Shown: positions 17,319 to 25,807, numbered from the stretch's first letter. The stretch: 64,000 nt of DNA from Tumebacillus_A lipolyticus (GCF_042682745.1 NZ_JBHUIO010000011.1:1-64000); one strand, 5' to 3'. Notes: generated from the sequence alone by a model not told the origin. Translations and numbers: made by a program.

Positions 17319-17807
17319 TCACCTCGCATACCGATGTTCCCGCGCCCGCAGCAAGGCGTGCGCATATACATCGTCCTTCAAGATTAGGCTATATGCTGCA
17401 TCCGCCTTCACCTCATCGGCGGCGGGTGGCTCCGCAAACAGCCGCACCGCTTCCGTCTCATATCCGTCCGGCAAGGGGTGCATCTGTCCCACCTTTGCCA
17501 CATAGATCGTCTTGACCATCGGCTCCATGCTGTCCGCTTCGATCACATACTGTCCGATCGGTTCGATCGCCGTCAGCTCGGCTCCCGTCTCTTCATACAC
17601 TTCGCGAATCGCCGTCTGCAGTGTCCACTCGCCCGGCTCTCGCGTGCCACCAGGCAGTTCCCAGCCCCGTTTGCTGTGGCGTGTCATCAACAGCTTCCCT
17701 TCGAAGAAAGCGAAGACCAGCACATATCCGGCCTCCACCAGATCCTCCAGATCGAAGCTCAGCCGAACTCGCTGTCCGGCGTACGAGCCGGCAAACGTGT
17801 GCTTCAT
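17319..17807 (-). CDS. Nudix hydrolase
   Basis: A 162-residue Nudix protein with a complete box: GGTREPGEWTLQTAIREVYE followed by ETGAEL, matching Gx5Ex7REUxEExGU. It hydrolyses a nucleoside diphosphate linked to another moiety; the substrate cannot be inferred. Its ATG overlaps the stop of the flavoprotein gene by four bases, and it is last in a four-gene operon (MidA, nucleotidase, flavoprotein, Nudix). Confidence 0.9.
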   Translation of the reverse strand: MKHTFAGSYAGQRVRLSFDLEDLVEAGYVLVFAFFEGKLLMTRHSKRGWELPGGTREPGEWTLQTAIREVYEETGAELTAIEPIGQYVIEADSMEPMVKTIYVAKVGQMHPLPDGYETEAVRLFAEPPAADEVKADAAYSLILKDDVYAHALLRAREHRYAR

Positions 17808-18751
17808 CGCCCCTCACCCCTCTGTTCCATCGAGAGTGACACCTGTTTGACCGCCGCCATCGCCTGCCCGACAGCAGACGCAATACTCGAATACAGCGGC
17901 CGGGTGCACACATCTCCGATCGCATAGACACCTTTTGCGCTCGTCCGCCCGGTGGCGTCGGTCAACAGATACCCATCTGGGTCAGCCTTGACCTGCCCCT
18001 GCAACAGCTGCGAGTTTGGCTCGACGCCAATTCGCACCAGCAGCGCTTTCACTTCTACGCGATGTGACGACCCATCAGCCGAAACGACCTCGATCGCCTC
18101 GACCGCCGAGTCCCCAAAGATCTGTTGAACGCGCGCGTGGTTCCACCTTTCGATCCGTGGATGAGCGAGCACAGGTTGAACAAACTCTTCACGCGCCCGA
18201 TAGCGATCCGATCGGTGGATCAACAGCACGTCCGACCCGCGCTCCGCCAGCAAAAGCGCACCTTCGAGCGCCCGATCCCCGCCGCCGACCACCGCGACTC
18301 GCTGACCGGCAAGCAGACTGCGATCCCGTGTCGCCGAGTAGACCTCTCCTCGCTCGATCATCGCAAGCTCCCCTGGCACGCCGAGCCTGCGCTCCGCAGC
18401 GCCCGTCGCCACGATCAGCGCGCGATAGGCGATCTGTTCCGCTCGACCGTCCGCCCCTTGCACCGTCAACAGCCGCCGCGCCACATCAACATCGCGTACC
18501 GTCACCCCTCGCTGGAGCTGACAGCCGAGCCGCAGCACATGCGCTTCAAACTGCGCCTGCACATCATGTCCACTCTCGGCGGACACACCAGGATAGTCGA
18601 TCACCTCGTTTTGGATCGCAAACAGTTGCCCGCCCAAGCGCTGCTCCGCCTCGATCAGCAGGTGCGACAGACCGAGCCGCTGGCACCAGATCGCAGCCGC
18701 CATACCGGCTGGGCCACCGCCAAGGATCACCACATCATGTTGTCTCTTCAA
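17804..18751 (-). CDS. Thioredoxin reductase-like flavoprotein lacking the redox CxxC
   Basis: A 315-residue FAD/NAD(P) oxidoreductase of the TrxB fold: FAD motif ILGGGPAGMAAA (9-20), NAD(P) motif VAVVGGGDRALEGA (152 onward) and the C-terminal GVYAIGDVCTRPLYSSIASAVGQA. The disulfide motif CATC of thioredoxin reductases reads SATR here (Ser139 and Arg142), so it cannot be a classical TrxB. A TrxB-like ferredoxin or flavodoxin NADP reductase, or another diaphorase, is more likely. I chose the TTG at 18751 with GGAGGA upstream; it overlaps the nucleotidase gene by 17 bases. Confidence 0.8.
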   Translation of the reverse strand: MKRQHDVVILGGGPAGMAAAIWCQRLGLSHLLIEAEQRLGGQLFAIQNEVIDYPGVSAESGHDVQAQFEAHVLRLGCQLQRGVTVRDVDVARRLLTVQGADGRAEQIAYRALIVATGAAERRLGVPGELAMIERGEVYSATRDRSLLAGQRVAVVGGGDRALEGALLLAERGSDVLLIHRSDRYRAREEFVQPVLAHPRIERWNHARVQQIFGDSAVEAIEVVSADGSSHRVEVKALLVRIGVEPNSQLLQGQVKADPDGYLLTDATGRTSAKGVYAIGDVCTRPLYSSIASAVGQAMAAVKQVSLSMEQRGEGR

Positions 18752-19313
18752 CCGCTCTCCTCCCCTCCTCGCGTTCGGCCAGCTCGGCCAACAGCGATTC
18801 AAATTCGAGCCACCCGGATACGCGCGGCACATCGATCGAGCGATTGTATGGATAGTCCATCGCGACCGCAAGCCTTCCCGACGCCCGAAACGCGGTCAGA
18901 TTGTGCGGAGCATCGTCGAACAGCAGATCGCCTACGATCATGTCCTTGCGATGTGCGAAGATCAGATTGGCGCTGCCGATAAACGGCAGATGCTCGTTCA
19001 CCCACTGCTCTTTCTCCGTGTACGCGTATGTTCGCGAGCTGGTCACGATCAAAATATCGTACCGCTTCGCCAGCCGCTCTAGCACTTCCACCGCGTCTGG
19101 CAGAGGTGACAGCTCGCGAAACAGACCTGGCGCATCCAGATAGTCATAGATTTTTTTGCCGCATTCTGCCTTCACATACTTCTCTGTCTGCCAACACTGG
19201 AGCCGCTCCACCGACAGATCGTCCCCATGCTCCTCGTTGTACCGTTGAAACCACTCGGTCATCAGATCGACGATCACCGAGTCCATGTCTACTAGCAAGG
19301 TCTTGACTTCCAC
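18735..19313 (-). CDS. 5'(3')-deoxyribonucleotidase-like HAD phosphatase (NT5C family)
   Basis: A 192-residue HAD-superfamily protein beginning MEVKTLLVDMDSVIVDL, where the DMDSV pair is the catalytic aspartate motif. ILIVTSS is motif II and LLFDDAPHN carries the C-terminal acidic residues. These features match the NT5C nucleotidase family that dephosphorylates (deoxy)nucleoside monophosphates. I chose the GTG at 19313, with GGGAGG eight bases upstream, over the in-frame start at 19364 that lies inside midA. Confidence 0.8.
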   Translation of the reverse strand: MEVKTLLVDMDSVIVDLMTEWFQRYNEEHGDDLSVERLQCWQTEKYVKAECGKKIYDYLDAPGLFRELSPLPDAVEVLERLAKRYDILIVTSSRTYAYTEKEQWVNEHLPFIGSANLIFAHRKDMIVGDLLFDDAPHNLTAFRASGRLAVAMDYPYNRSIDVPRVSGWLEFESLLAELAEREEGRRAVEETT

Positions 19314-19332
19314 CAAAAGGCCCTCCCTGTCG

Positions 19333-20487
19333 TCACTCATCCAGCGTAAATGTAAGAGCCCCAAGCTTTCCTTCGATTGCAGCCGGTTCCATGCCCTTTG
19401 CTTGAATCAACACTTTGAACACCTCGCCCAGCGACTGCGGCATGAACAGCGAGAGCATCTTATGTAGTTCCTCATCTGCCATCAGATCGAACTGTTGCCG
19501 AGAGCGATTTTGCAGCTCGGCCACTTTGTGCAAAAATCCGTTTCCGCCGAGAAAATGCATCTGATCGGTAAAGCCGACCTCGAACAGTCCCGCCCGTTCG
19601 CCTCGGCGCACCAGCAGCGAAAAGTCGACATCTGCTGTCAAGTCTTGCTCGCCGACCCGCTCCAATGGATCGACCAACTTCTGCTTCCAGAATGCTCGCA
19701 CTCCGGTCCCTTTGCGATGCCGGAGATACACATCTGGCGCCAGGTTGCCATAGTCGATCGTCAGCACAAATCCCGTTTCGAGCAAACTTCCCATCTGCTC
19801 GATCACAGCGCCGGCAGCCGGACACACTTCCAATCGCTCCCCGACCTGCAACAGCTCCTGCGTCGTGGCATCGATCAGCTCAAGCAAGGCTGGATCGGAC
19901 AGCGCCCCTTCCACCTCGCGATATCCAGCTCCATCCTCGACGATATAATACTCCACAAAGCCCGCTTCCCGTTTGCCCAGCCGATGCACAGGCAGGGCGT
20001 CGAACAGCTCGTTGCTGAAGATGACCCCAACCTGCTTCCCCGGCACTTCATCGAGCGTCTGGTACCATTTTATCTTCCCGAGGTAGCCCCGCTCGGCAGC
20101 TGCTGCCCGCTGGCGTTCGGAAAGCACCGCCCCCTGCTCGACGATCTGATAGCGAACGGCAGCGAAAAACGCCGCGTCCCGCTCCGCCATCTGCAAAAAA
20201 TCGACCGCGAGCGTCCCGACGCCCGCTCCCATCTCCAAGACGAAAAACGGGTCGGGCTTGCCGAGCAGATTCCACATCTGCCACACCTGTCGGGCCACAC
20301 ACGCTCCGAAAATCGGATGCACCATCGGGCTGGTGTAAAAATCCCCGCCCGGGCCGATCGTCATCGCTTGGCGGTTGTAATAGCCTGCCGTCGGATGATA
20401 CAGCGCTATGCTCATAAACTCGGCGAACGTCAATTTTCCCTGCTCGCGCAACCGCTTCGCCAACTCGTTCCGAATCAACTCGCTCAA
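19333..20487 (-). CDS. MidA/NDUFAF7-family SAM-dependent methyltransferase
   Basis: A 384-residue protein with the family landmarks FAEFMSIALYHPTAGYY, GGDFYTSPMVHPIFGA, LEMGAGVGTLAVDFL (SAM loop), FSNELFDALPVHRL and LTIDYGN. Eukaryotic homologs methylate an arginine during complex I assembly; the role of bacterial members is less clear. It heads the operon that runs through the nucleotidase, flavoprotein and Nudix genes. Confidence 0.88.
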   Translation of the reverse strand: MSELIRNELAKRLREQGKLTFAEFMSIALYHPTAGYYNRQAMTIGPGGDFYTSPMVHPIFGACVARQVWQMWNLLGKPDPFFVLEMGAGVGTLAVDFLQMAERDAAFFAAVRYQIVEQGAVLSERQRAAAAERGYLGKIKWYQTLDEVPGKQVGVIFSNELFDALPVHRLGKREAGFVEYYIVEDGAGYREVEGALSDPALLELIDATTQELLQVGERLEVCPAAGAVIEQMGSLLETGFVLTIDYGNLAPDVYLRHRKGTGVRAFWKQKLVDPLERVGEQDLTADVDFSLLVRRGERAGLFEVGFTDQMHFLGGNGFLHKVAELQNRSRQQFDLMADEELHKMLSLFMPQSLGEVFKVLIQAKGMEPAAIEGKLGALTFTLDE

Positions 20488-20535
20488 CTTCGATTCCCCT
20501 TTTGAATGAATTTACAAAATCTTGTTAAAATCTTC

Positions 20536-20564
20536 TTGTCGAACGACTCGCTTTCCGCTATTGT
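20536..20564 (+). promoter_or_regulatory. Promoter of the GNAT gene
   Basis: TTGTCG, 17 bp, TATTGT, ending 25 bases before the start codon and followed by AAGGAGG. Confidence 0.5.
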
Positions 20565-20588
20565 ATCATAAAAAGGAGGTTTCCCCTG

Positions 20589-21065
20589 ATGCTGATCATC
20601 CGTCCTTCCACCTTGGAAGATATACCGCAACTGGTCGCCCTCGACAACATCGCTTGGGCGGACGATATCAATCCAGTTCCGATCCATTGGGACTCAACAG
20701 AGGACTATCTCTCATCCTGCCCGCCCGGCTCCCAGCTGGTCGCCGAGGAGAACGGGATCATCTGTGGCTATACGCACAGCAAAAAAGTCACCCCGCTGCC
20801 GAGCAACTCCCATGTGGCGGAGCTGGTGATCGCCGTCCATCCGGAGCATCAAGGCAAAGGCGTCGGGAAGAAGCTGTTGACAGCGCTGGAAGCGCAAACG
20901 AAGCAAGAGGGACATCGCAAGCTCACGCTCCGCGTGTTGGCGAGCAATGAGGGCGCGGTCGAGTTCTACAAGCGTTGTGGCTATCAGGAACAGGGCCGTC
21001 TGATCGAAGAGTTCTATCTGAGCGGACGATATGTGGACGACATTCTGATGTACAAAATGTTGTGA
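20589..21065 (+). CDS. GNAT-family N-acetyltransferase
   Basis: A 158-residue GCN5-type acetyltransferase: acetyl-CoA binding motif A VHPEHQGKGVGKKLL and motif B ASNEGAVEFYKRCGY. The target amine is not predictable. AAGGAGG precedes the ATG at good distance. It diverges from the midA operon. Confidence 0.9.
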   Translation: MLIIRPSTLEDIPQLVALDNIAWADDINPVPIHWDSTEDYLSSCPPGSQLVAEENGIICGYTHSKKVTPLPSNSHVAELVIAVHPEHQGKGVGKKLLTALEAQTKQEGHRKLTLRVLASNEGAVEFYKRCGYQEQGRLIEEFYLSGRYVDDILMYKML

Positions 21066-21141
21066 TCTGCCAGCCTGTCAGCAGTTTGCAGACGGGCATA
21101 CAACTTTCATTTTGCGATCACGCACAGGTCGCAGCCAACAA

Positions 21142-21171
21142 GAAGGGAAGGGCCTAAGCGCCCTTCCCTTC
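21142..21171 (-). terminator. Terminator overlapping the 3' end of the membrane-protein gene
   Basis: GAAGGGAAGGGC pairs with GCCCTTCCCTTC; the stop codon lies in the loop, so the last codons (EEGKG) form one arm. Confidence 0.85.
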
Positions 21172-22188
21172 TTCTAGCGCCCGCAGGAATCGGGCCGAAT
21201 CATCCACTTTGAGCAACACTCGACTCACCACTGTCCGCATGCCGAACGGCCCGTGCACAATCGCCGGTTGGTGCAACTTGATCTCCAGCTGTGGTTCTTC
21301 GAAAAACAGCACCGCATAAAACGCTTGCTTGTCGCGCTTTTCCTCATAGCTGAACGGAATGCGCTGAACGGACGCGATGTTTTGCTTATCGATCACCGCA
21401 TGCGAGGTAAAGCCGATGCGCAGGTAAAGCACCTCCTCGCTCACCAGGATCGGACTGTGTTTGACCGACTTGTAATAGCCGATCAAAAACAGGATCGCGT
21501 ACAGGCTGGAAGCGGTCGCCACCCACGCTGCCACAACGCTCCACAGCTCGATCACCAAGTGGAAGAGCACCGTCTCCAGCAGGGTGATGCCGACAAAGAC
21601 GATCACCAGCGCCTTGATGCTGGTGTCTTTGTGATAGGTGAACGCCTCCACGCGATCTCGCTGTACCTGCTGTGGCTTGCCAAAATGAAATGCATAATAG
21701 ATCATGCCAAGCTCCATCGCCAGCATCTCCACCAGCCGCGATTTGCCGAAAACATCGCCCAACGCTTTTCGCAGCGCATCCAGCCCATGAAATTCGGTCT
21801 GCCGATAGACTCGAAATCGATCGATCAGCTTGCGGATCTTCAGCAGCAGAAAGATCAACAGCCCCGCCTCGATCGCCGGTGCGAGATAGATCAGCAGATC
21901 GAAAAACTCCCGCTGCGAGGCGGGCAGGATATACTTGCCGACGAGCGTGCCCAGAAAGAAGATCGGCAGCACCGTCAGCCACGATTTTTTATGTTTGCGA
22001 ACGATGAGAAAATAGTAGAGCAGCGGAATCGTAAAGGTCAGGTCGAGCGCCACGCCGAGCGCGACAGCACTTTCTTCCCCCGGAAACTTGGCGACAACCT
22101 GCAAAGCAGCATAGTCTGCACCCGCGATCAAGATCGCCAAGAGGAAAAACCATTGCATCGGTTTGATTCGAAACTGCGTAAAGCTCAT
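21154..22188 (-). CDS. Hypothetical multi-pass membrane protein
   Basis: A 344-residue protein with about seven hydrophobic segments (for example WFFLLAILIAGADYAALQVV near 13-32, a pair near 85-115, and a pair near 195-245), ending in a soluble C-terminal region of about 95 residues rich in beta-strand pattern. I do not recognise a catalytic motif. Homologous proteins in Bacilli are uncharacterised. It stands alone. Confidence 0.75.
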   Translation of the reverse strand: MSFTQFRIKPMQWFFLLAILIAGADYAALQVVAKFPGEESAVALGVALDLTFTIPLLYYFLIVRKHKKSWLTVLPIFFLGTLVGKYILPASQREFFDLLIYLAPAIEAGLLIFLLLKIRKLIDRFRVYRQTEFHGLDALRKALGDVFGKSRLVEMLAMELGMIYYAFHFGKPQQVQRDRVEAFTYHKDTSIKALVIVFVGITLLETVLFHLVIELWSVVAAWVATASSLYAILFLIGYYKSVKHSPILVSEEVLYLRIGFTSHAVIDKQNIASVQRIPFSYEEKRDKQAFYAVLFFEEPQLEIKLHQPAIVHGPFGMRTVVSRVLLKVDDSARFLRALEEGKGA

Positions 22189-22309
22189 TCAACCCCCTCC
22201 GATCGGTAAGTTTTACCTGTTCTTCAATCATAGCACAACCGTTTTGTCAAAGCTGTGAAGAAAGAAGCAATCATGTACAATAGAAAGCGAAAAGGAGTGA
22301 AGTCACGCA

Positions 22310-22558
22310 ATGCAAATGCCGAAAGAATGGACCGAAGCGGAAGTCCCAGAAGGGGGAACCCTGCTTCGCAAAGAGCTATACGAGTACCAGACCGAAAAAG
22401 GAGACTTTCTGATCGAAGTCTATGAGAACCTTAAAGGCGAATATTATGCGATCGGCACCCCGATCGGCGGGGACAAGCTGATCGTCTACGGCAGCAACAT
22501 CACCGTCTCGCGCGCCCTCGCACTTTCTGTCGTCATGGAAAAGATTGAGCGCGAATAA
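22310..22558 (+). CDS. Hypothetical small protein
   Basis: An acidic soluble protein of 82 residues starting MQMPKEWTEAEVPEGGTLL. The ribosome site is AAAAGGAGTG. Codon use matches neighbours, and it is followed at once by a strong terminator, so I consider it real. No family recognised. Confidence 0.7.
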   Translation: MQMPKEWTEAEVPEGGTLLRKELYEYQTEKGDFLIEVYENLKGEYYAIGTPIGGDKLIVYGSNITVSRALALSVVMEKIERE

Positions 22559-22562
22559 GCAA

Positions 22563-22601
22563 AAAAGCACCTTCTTCTCTTTCGTAGAAGAAGGTGCTTT
22601 T
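22563..22601. terminator. Bidirectional terminator between the small gene and capA-like gene
   Basis: AAAAGCACCTTCTTCT pairs with AGAAGAAGGTGCTTTT. Confidence 0.92.
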
Positions 22602-22635
22602 CATCGTTCTCCCCTCGTCGATCAAGCGAGGTAGA

Positions 22636-23790
22636 TCATTGCTTCGGCAGCGTGTTTTTCAATTCTGGCACCCATTGCTTCATATGAGTGTTGATCTCCT
22701 CATACAGCTCTTTCGCCTTGGGCAACTGTTGCGGTGTCACATCTGCCAGCGGGTAGACCTTATATTGTCGCCAATTGCGCTTGTGCGTCCAAACGGGCAA
22801 AAAGGCTGGGTTTTTCAGAATGATCTGCTTCGCATCCCCTTTGGTTACCTTTTCCACCTCAAGCTCCAAAATGCCACCGATCTCGCGATAGATCTCATCC
22901 TGTCCCGAGATGAAGTTGCCCAGCGAATAGATGACAAATGATTTTCTGCCATCCCCATTGTCGATCCACTCCACCGGTTGCAACACATGCGGATGATGGC
23001 CGAGCACGATGTCGACGCCTTCCTTGGTCATCTCTTTCACCAGCGCCTTTTGCTCGTCGCTTGGCAAACGCTGATACTCGTTGCCAGCATGCAGGTTCAG
23101 GATCACCACATCGGCCATCTCCTTCGCCTTGCGCACCGCCGCTTTCATCTTTTCAGGGTCGATTAAGTTCACCAGATATTCCTTCCCTTCCGGAAGGGGA
23201 ATTCCGTTCGTTCCATACGTATAGGCTAAGATCGCAAACTTGATATCGTTTTTCTCCACCACGCGAATCCGATCCTGGTCTGCCTGCGACTCGTTCGCGC
23301 CCACATAAGGAATCCCCAGCTCATTCCAATGCTTGATTGCGCTCCGAATCCCGCGCTCCCCCGCATCGAGCGAATGGTTGTTCGCGATCGATACCACATC
23401 GATGCCAGCATCTTTCAGCGCGTCGCCCACCTCATACGGGCTGTTGAACATCGGGTAATCGGATAGGCCGACTTCCACACCGCCGATCATCGTCTCCTGA
23501 TTGGCGATGGCGAGGTCAGGCTTCAACAAGTAGGGCTTGACCAACTCGAACTGATAGCGGAAATCATAGCTCCCATCAGCCTTTTGCGCATCCTTATACA
23601 ACGAAGAGTGGATCAAAATATCCCCGATCGCAGCGAGCGTCGCCTGCGATCTCACCTCTTCTGGCTCCTTCACCACTTCCGGCGGTTTTTCTTGCGGGTT
23701 CGGGTCGCTTGGCGCACCCTGATTTGAACTGCATCCACTTCCCCCGATCAACAGCGCGATCGAGAGGGCGATCATCCATGCTTTTTTCAC
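22636..23790 (-). CDS. CapA-family lipoprotein (poly-gamma-glutamate synthesis-type phosphoesterase fold)
   Basis: A 384-residue exported lipoprotein with lipobox GGSGC (Cys20). The body is the PGA_cap calcineurin-like domain: AAIGDILIHSSLY, NQETMIGG, SIANNHSLDAGERG, NLHAGNEYQRLP and VDIVLGHHPHVLQPVEW. In Bacillus, CapA takes part in poly-gamma-glutamate capsule assembly, but no capBCE genes lie here, so a general envelope role is equally possible. Confidence 0.9.
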   Translation of the reverse strand: MKKAWMIALSIALLIGGSGCSSNQGAPSDPNPQEKPPEVVKEPEEVRSQATLAAIGDILIHSSLYKDAQKADGSYDFRYQFELVKPYLLKPDLAIANQETMIGGVEVGLSDYPMFNSPYEVGDALKDAGIDVVSIANNHSLDAGERGIRSAIKHWNELGIPYVGANESQADQDRIRVVEKNDIKFAILAYTYGTNGIPLPEGKEYLVNLIDPEKMKAAVRKAKEMADVVILNLHAGNEYQRLPSDEQKALVKEMTKEGVDIVLGHHPHVLQPVEWIDNGDGRKSFVIYSLGNFISGQDEIYREIGGILELEVEKVTKGDAKQIILKNPAFLPVWTHKRNWRQYKVYPLADVTPQQLPKAKELYEEINTHMKQWVPELKNTLPKQ

Positions 23791-23900
23791 GAAACAAGCT
23801 CCTTTTTTCCCATTCTAGCAATCCTAGCTCAATTATACAGAAATAATTTACTGATTTTAATCATTGCTTTTTCTGCCATCATCTGCTTTTCTTTTACCCC

Positions 23901-23973
23901 ATCGGACAGAAAAAAACACTCCACCTCCCTCTATTTTCTCGACGGGGCAGAGCGTTCCTTTTTTCTGTCCGAT
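23901..23973 (-). terminator. Long inverted repeat, terminator of the MFS gene
   Basis: ATCGGACAGAAAAAA (23901-23915) pairs perfectly with TTTTTTCTGTCCGAT (23959-23973) around 43 bases that hold shorter pairings. It lies just past the MFS stop. Confidence 0.7.
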
Positions 23974-23978
23974 TCTGA

Positions 23979-25241
23979 TCAGGCTTCCGACTTGCGAATG
24001 GTCGGGTTGAGCAGCATCATCACGACCAGCAGGATGCCGAAAGCGCCGATGTACATAAAGAACGCGCTGATCGACACCATCGCCAGCACCGTTCCGGACA
24101 GGGACAGGGCGAGCGGCTGTGAGCTCATCGTCAGGACGCCGATCGCACTGGAGGCGCGTCCTAACTGCTCGCGTGGCACTTTCAGCGCAAACATCGTCGA
24201 AAGCGGCACATTGGTCATCGGCATTCCCACACCCAATACGAACATCAATCCGATCGCAATCACAAAGTTCTCGACAAAAGCGAGTGCGAAGAAGGAGAGC
24301 AAGATCAGCGATACACCGCTGATCACCAGCGCGATCTTCGGCCAGCGGGTCAGCCAGCCCAGCACGATCGAGCCTAACAGCACGCCGAGAAAAAAGGCGA
24401 TTTCAAACGTTGCCAAACCGGTCGCTCCCATGCCCGATACCTCGAAGGCATAGATCGGGATCAGCACACTGCTTGGTGCCAAAAGCAAGTTTAACAAGAC
24501 GACATAGTAGACCAACGAACGTAAGACTTTCGATCTCATGATCGTATGGTAGCCTTCTAACAAGCTCGTTTTGAATACGGAAAGGCTGAGCTTGCCGGCC
24601 ACCACCTGTACCAATTCCTCATTGCGGATGAACGAGATCATCAAGAGCGACAGGAAGAAGGTGACCGCGTTGAAGAAAAACGCCAGCGAAAGATCGATCG
24701 CGATCAGCGCAGCCCCGATCGCAGGCGCGACCAGCATGACGATCGTGTTAAGCGAAGTGGAAAGCGACTTCGCCTGCATCAGCGCATCATCTGGCACCAA
24801 GAATCGCACCGCGACAGCCCTTGCAGGAGTGAAAAAGGCGGTGTAAGAGGCAAGGATCGCCGCAGCCACGATCAACATCCACGGCTGCAACAGCCCACCC
24901 CACCATAAGAGGCCGACTCCACCGACCACCACTCCGCGGAAAAAGTCGGCCAACAACATATACCGGCGCTTGTTGCCGCGGTCCACCATCACGCCAGCGA
25001 AGATCCCAAGCACGATGGTCGGCACAAGCTGTGCGATCAGCACGGCTGAGATCATCACCGCAGAGCCTGTCAGCTGCATCATCGCCCATGTCAAGGCGAT
25101 GCGATAAATGCCATCTCCTAGATCGGCGACAAACTGCGCACATAATAGATAAAAATAGTTGCGAATTGAAAGCAGTTGTTTGTACCCGATCGGTTTCGGC
25201 TCTGCCGATTGGGTTGTCATCTGTACCTCTGCCATCTCCAT
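23979..25241 (-). CDS. MFS transporter (MefA-like / MFS_3 exporter type)
   Basis: A 420-residue twelve-helix major facilitator protein. Loop 2-3 has GIFAGVMVDRGNKRRYML, and the protein begins with a short soluble tail then LCAQFVADLGDGIYRIALTW. The closest described relatives export macrolides or act as siderophore and secretion effectors. The ribosome site AAGGAG serves ATGs at 25241 and 25235. It diverges from the seven-copy peptide array, sharing the 220-base intergenic region, so it is a candidate exporter for the peptide or its effect. Confidence 0.87.
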   Translation of the reverse strand: MEMAEVQMTTQSAEPKPIGYKQLLSIRNYFYLLCAQFVADLGDGIYRIALTWAMMQLTGSAVMISAVLIAQLVPTIVLGIFAGVMVDRGNKRRYMLLADFFRGVVVGGVGLLWWGGLLQPWMLIVAAAILASYTAFFTPARAVAVRFLVPDDALMQAKSLSTSLNTIVMLVAPAIGAALIAIDLSLAFFFNAVTFFLSLLMISFIRNEELVQVVAGKLSLSVFKTSLLEGYHTIMRSKVLRSLVYYVVLLNLLLAPSSVLIPIYAFEVSGMGATGLATFEIAFFLGVLLGSIVLGWLTRWPKIALVISGVSLILLSFFALAFVENFVIAIGLMFVLGVGMPMTNVPLSTMFALKVPREQLGRASSAIGVLTMSSQPLALSLSGTVLAMVSISAFFMYIGAFGILLVVMMLLNPTIRKSEA

Positions 25242-25359
25242 CCAGCTCCTTTTCTTCTTAGGTAAAAATTATTATTAATAAAATTGATCTATTCTAACAG
25301 GTAAACAAATTGCTTATCTCAACCAGAATTATACACTAAATAAATTTTTCAGAAAATAC

Positions 25360-25388
25360 TTGTAATTGAACTTTTTTCATGGCATTAT
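25360..25388 (+). promoter_or_regulatory. Candidate promoter of the peptide array
   Basis: TTGTAA, 17 bp, CATTAT, in the AT-rich stretch between the MFS gene and copy 1. Both boxes match consensus only four of six, so this is tentative. AATATT arms near 25418 and 25432 could form a weak hairpin in the leader. Confidence 0.3.
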
Positions 25389-25461
25389 GTAGTCAACACC
25401 AAGTTACAACCTTCATGAATATTATCAATCTCAATATTGAAATTATTAGGAGGTGTAATTT

Positions 25462-25509
25462 ATGGAACGCAATGTAAGCATCGAGATCACGATCACGATC
25501 AAGTTCTAA
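25462..25509 (+). CDS. 15-residue amphipathic beta-strand peptide, copy 1
   Basis: Encodes MERNVSIEITITIKF. Residues 5, 7, 9, 11, 13 and 15 are hydrophobic and 6, 8, 10, 12 and 14 are Ser, Glu, Thr, Thr, Lys, so as a strand it has one greasy and one polar face; net side-chain charge is zero. The ribosome site is AGGAGGTG. Compared with copy 2 it carries five codon differences (Glu2, Asn4, Glu8, Thr10, Thr12), all synonymous. No signal peptide or leader. Function unknown. Confidence 0.8.
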   Translation: MERNVSIEITITIKF

Positions 25510-25559
25510 TTTGATTTCCGCCTAAAGGAACACAACTTAATTGATAGGAGGTGCCCTTC

Positions 25560-25607
25560 ATGGAGCGCAACGTAAGCATCGAAATCACCATCACCATCAA
25601 GTTCTAA
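25560..25607 (+). CDS. 15-residue amphipathic beta-strand peptide, copy 2
   Basis: Same peptide as copy 1, MERNVSIEITITIKF, from a differently coded frame (GAG CGC AAC, then ACC codons for Thr). TAA stop. The ribosome site ATAGGAGGTGCCCTTC is the form shared by copies 2 to 6. Confidence 0.82.
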   Translation: MERNVSIEITITIKF

Positions 25608-25659
25608 TCTTCGTTTTGCCCGCATGAACACAACTCTCAATTGATAGGAGGTGCCCTTC

Positions 25660-25707
25660 ATGGAGCGCAACGCAAGCATCGAAATCACCATCAAAATCAA
25701 GCTGTAA
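25660..25707 (+). CDS. 15-residue amphipathic beta-strand peptide, copy 3 (variant)
   Basis: Encodes MERNASIEITIKIKL. It is the most divergent peptide: Val5 to Ala, Thr12 to Lys and Phe15 to Leu. The alternating hydrophobic pattern is kept and the polar face gains a positive charge. TAA stop. Confidence 0.82.
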   Translation: MERNASIEITIKIKL

Positions 25708-25759
25708 TGTTCGTTTGGCCCGCATGATCTCAACTTTTAATCGATAGGAGGTGCCCTTC

Positions 25760-25807
25760 ATGGAGCGCAACGGAAGCATCGAAATCACCATCACCATCAA
25801 ATTCTAG
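25760..25807 (+). CDS. 15-residue amphipathic beta-strand peptide, copy 4
   Basis: Encodes MERNGSIEITITIKF with Gly at position 5 and a TAG stop, a stop shared by copies 4 to 7 and distinct from the TAA of copies 1 to 3. Confidence 0.82.
   Translation: MERNGSIEITITIKF

Noticed and set aside
23901..23973. Insertion-sequence terminal inverted repeat
   Set aside because: The arms flank only 43 bases with no transposase and lie exactly where a terminator is expected.
25415..25477. A 20-residue frame (MNIINLNIEIIRR...) overlapping copy 1
   Set aside because: No ribosome site, wrong spacing from the array and a shifted frame; likely chance in AT-rich leader, though its Ile-rich start echoes the peptides.
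25681..25800. CACCATCACCATCA segments resembling a polyhistidine tag
   Set aside because: In the frame set by each ATG these codons are ATC-ACC-ATC-ACC-ATC, Ile-Thr-Ile-Thr-Ile; no His is encoded.
25506..25800. Minus-strand frames crossing the array
   Set aside because: They arise from the absence of stops in the repeat units' complement and have no ribosome site; their apparent repeats reflect the DNA repeat.
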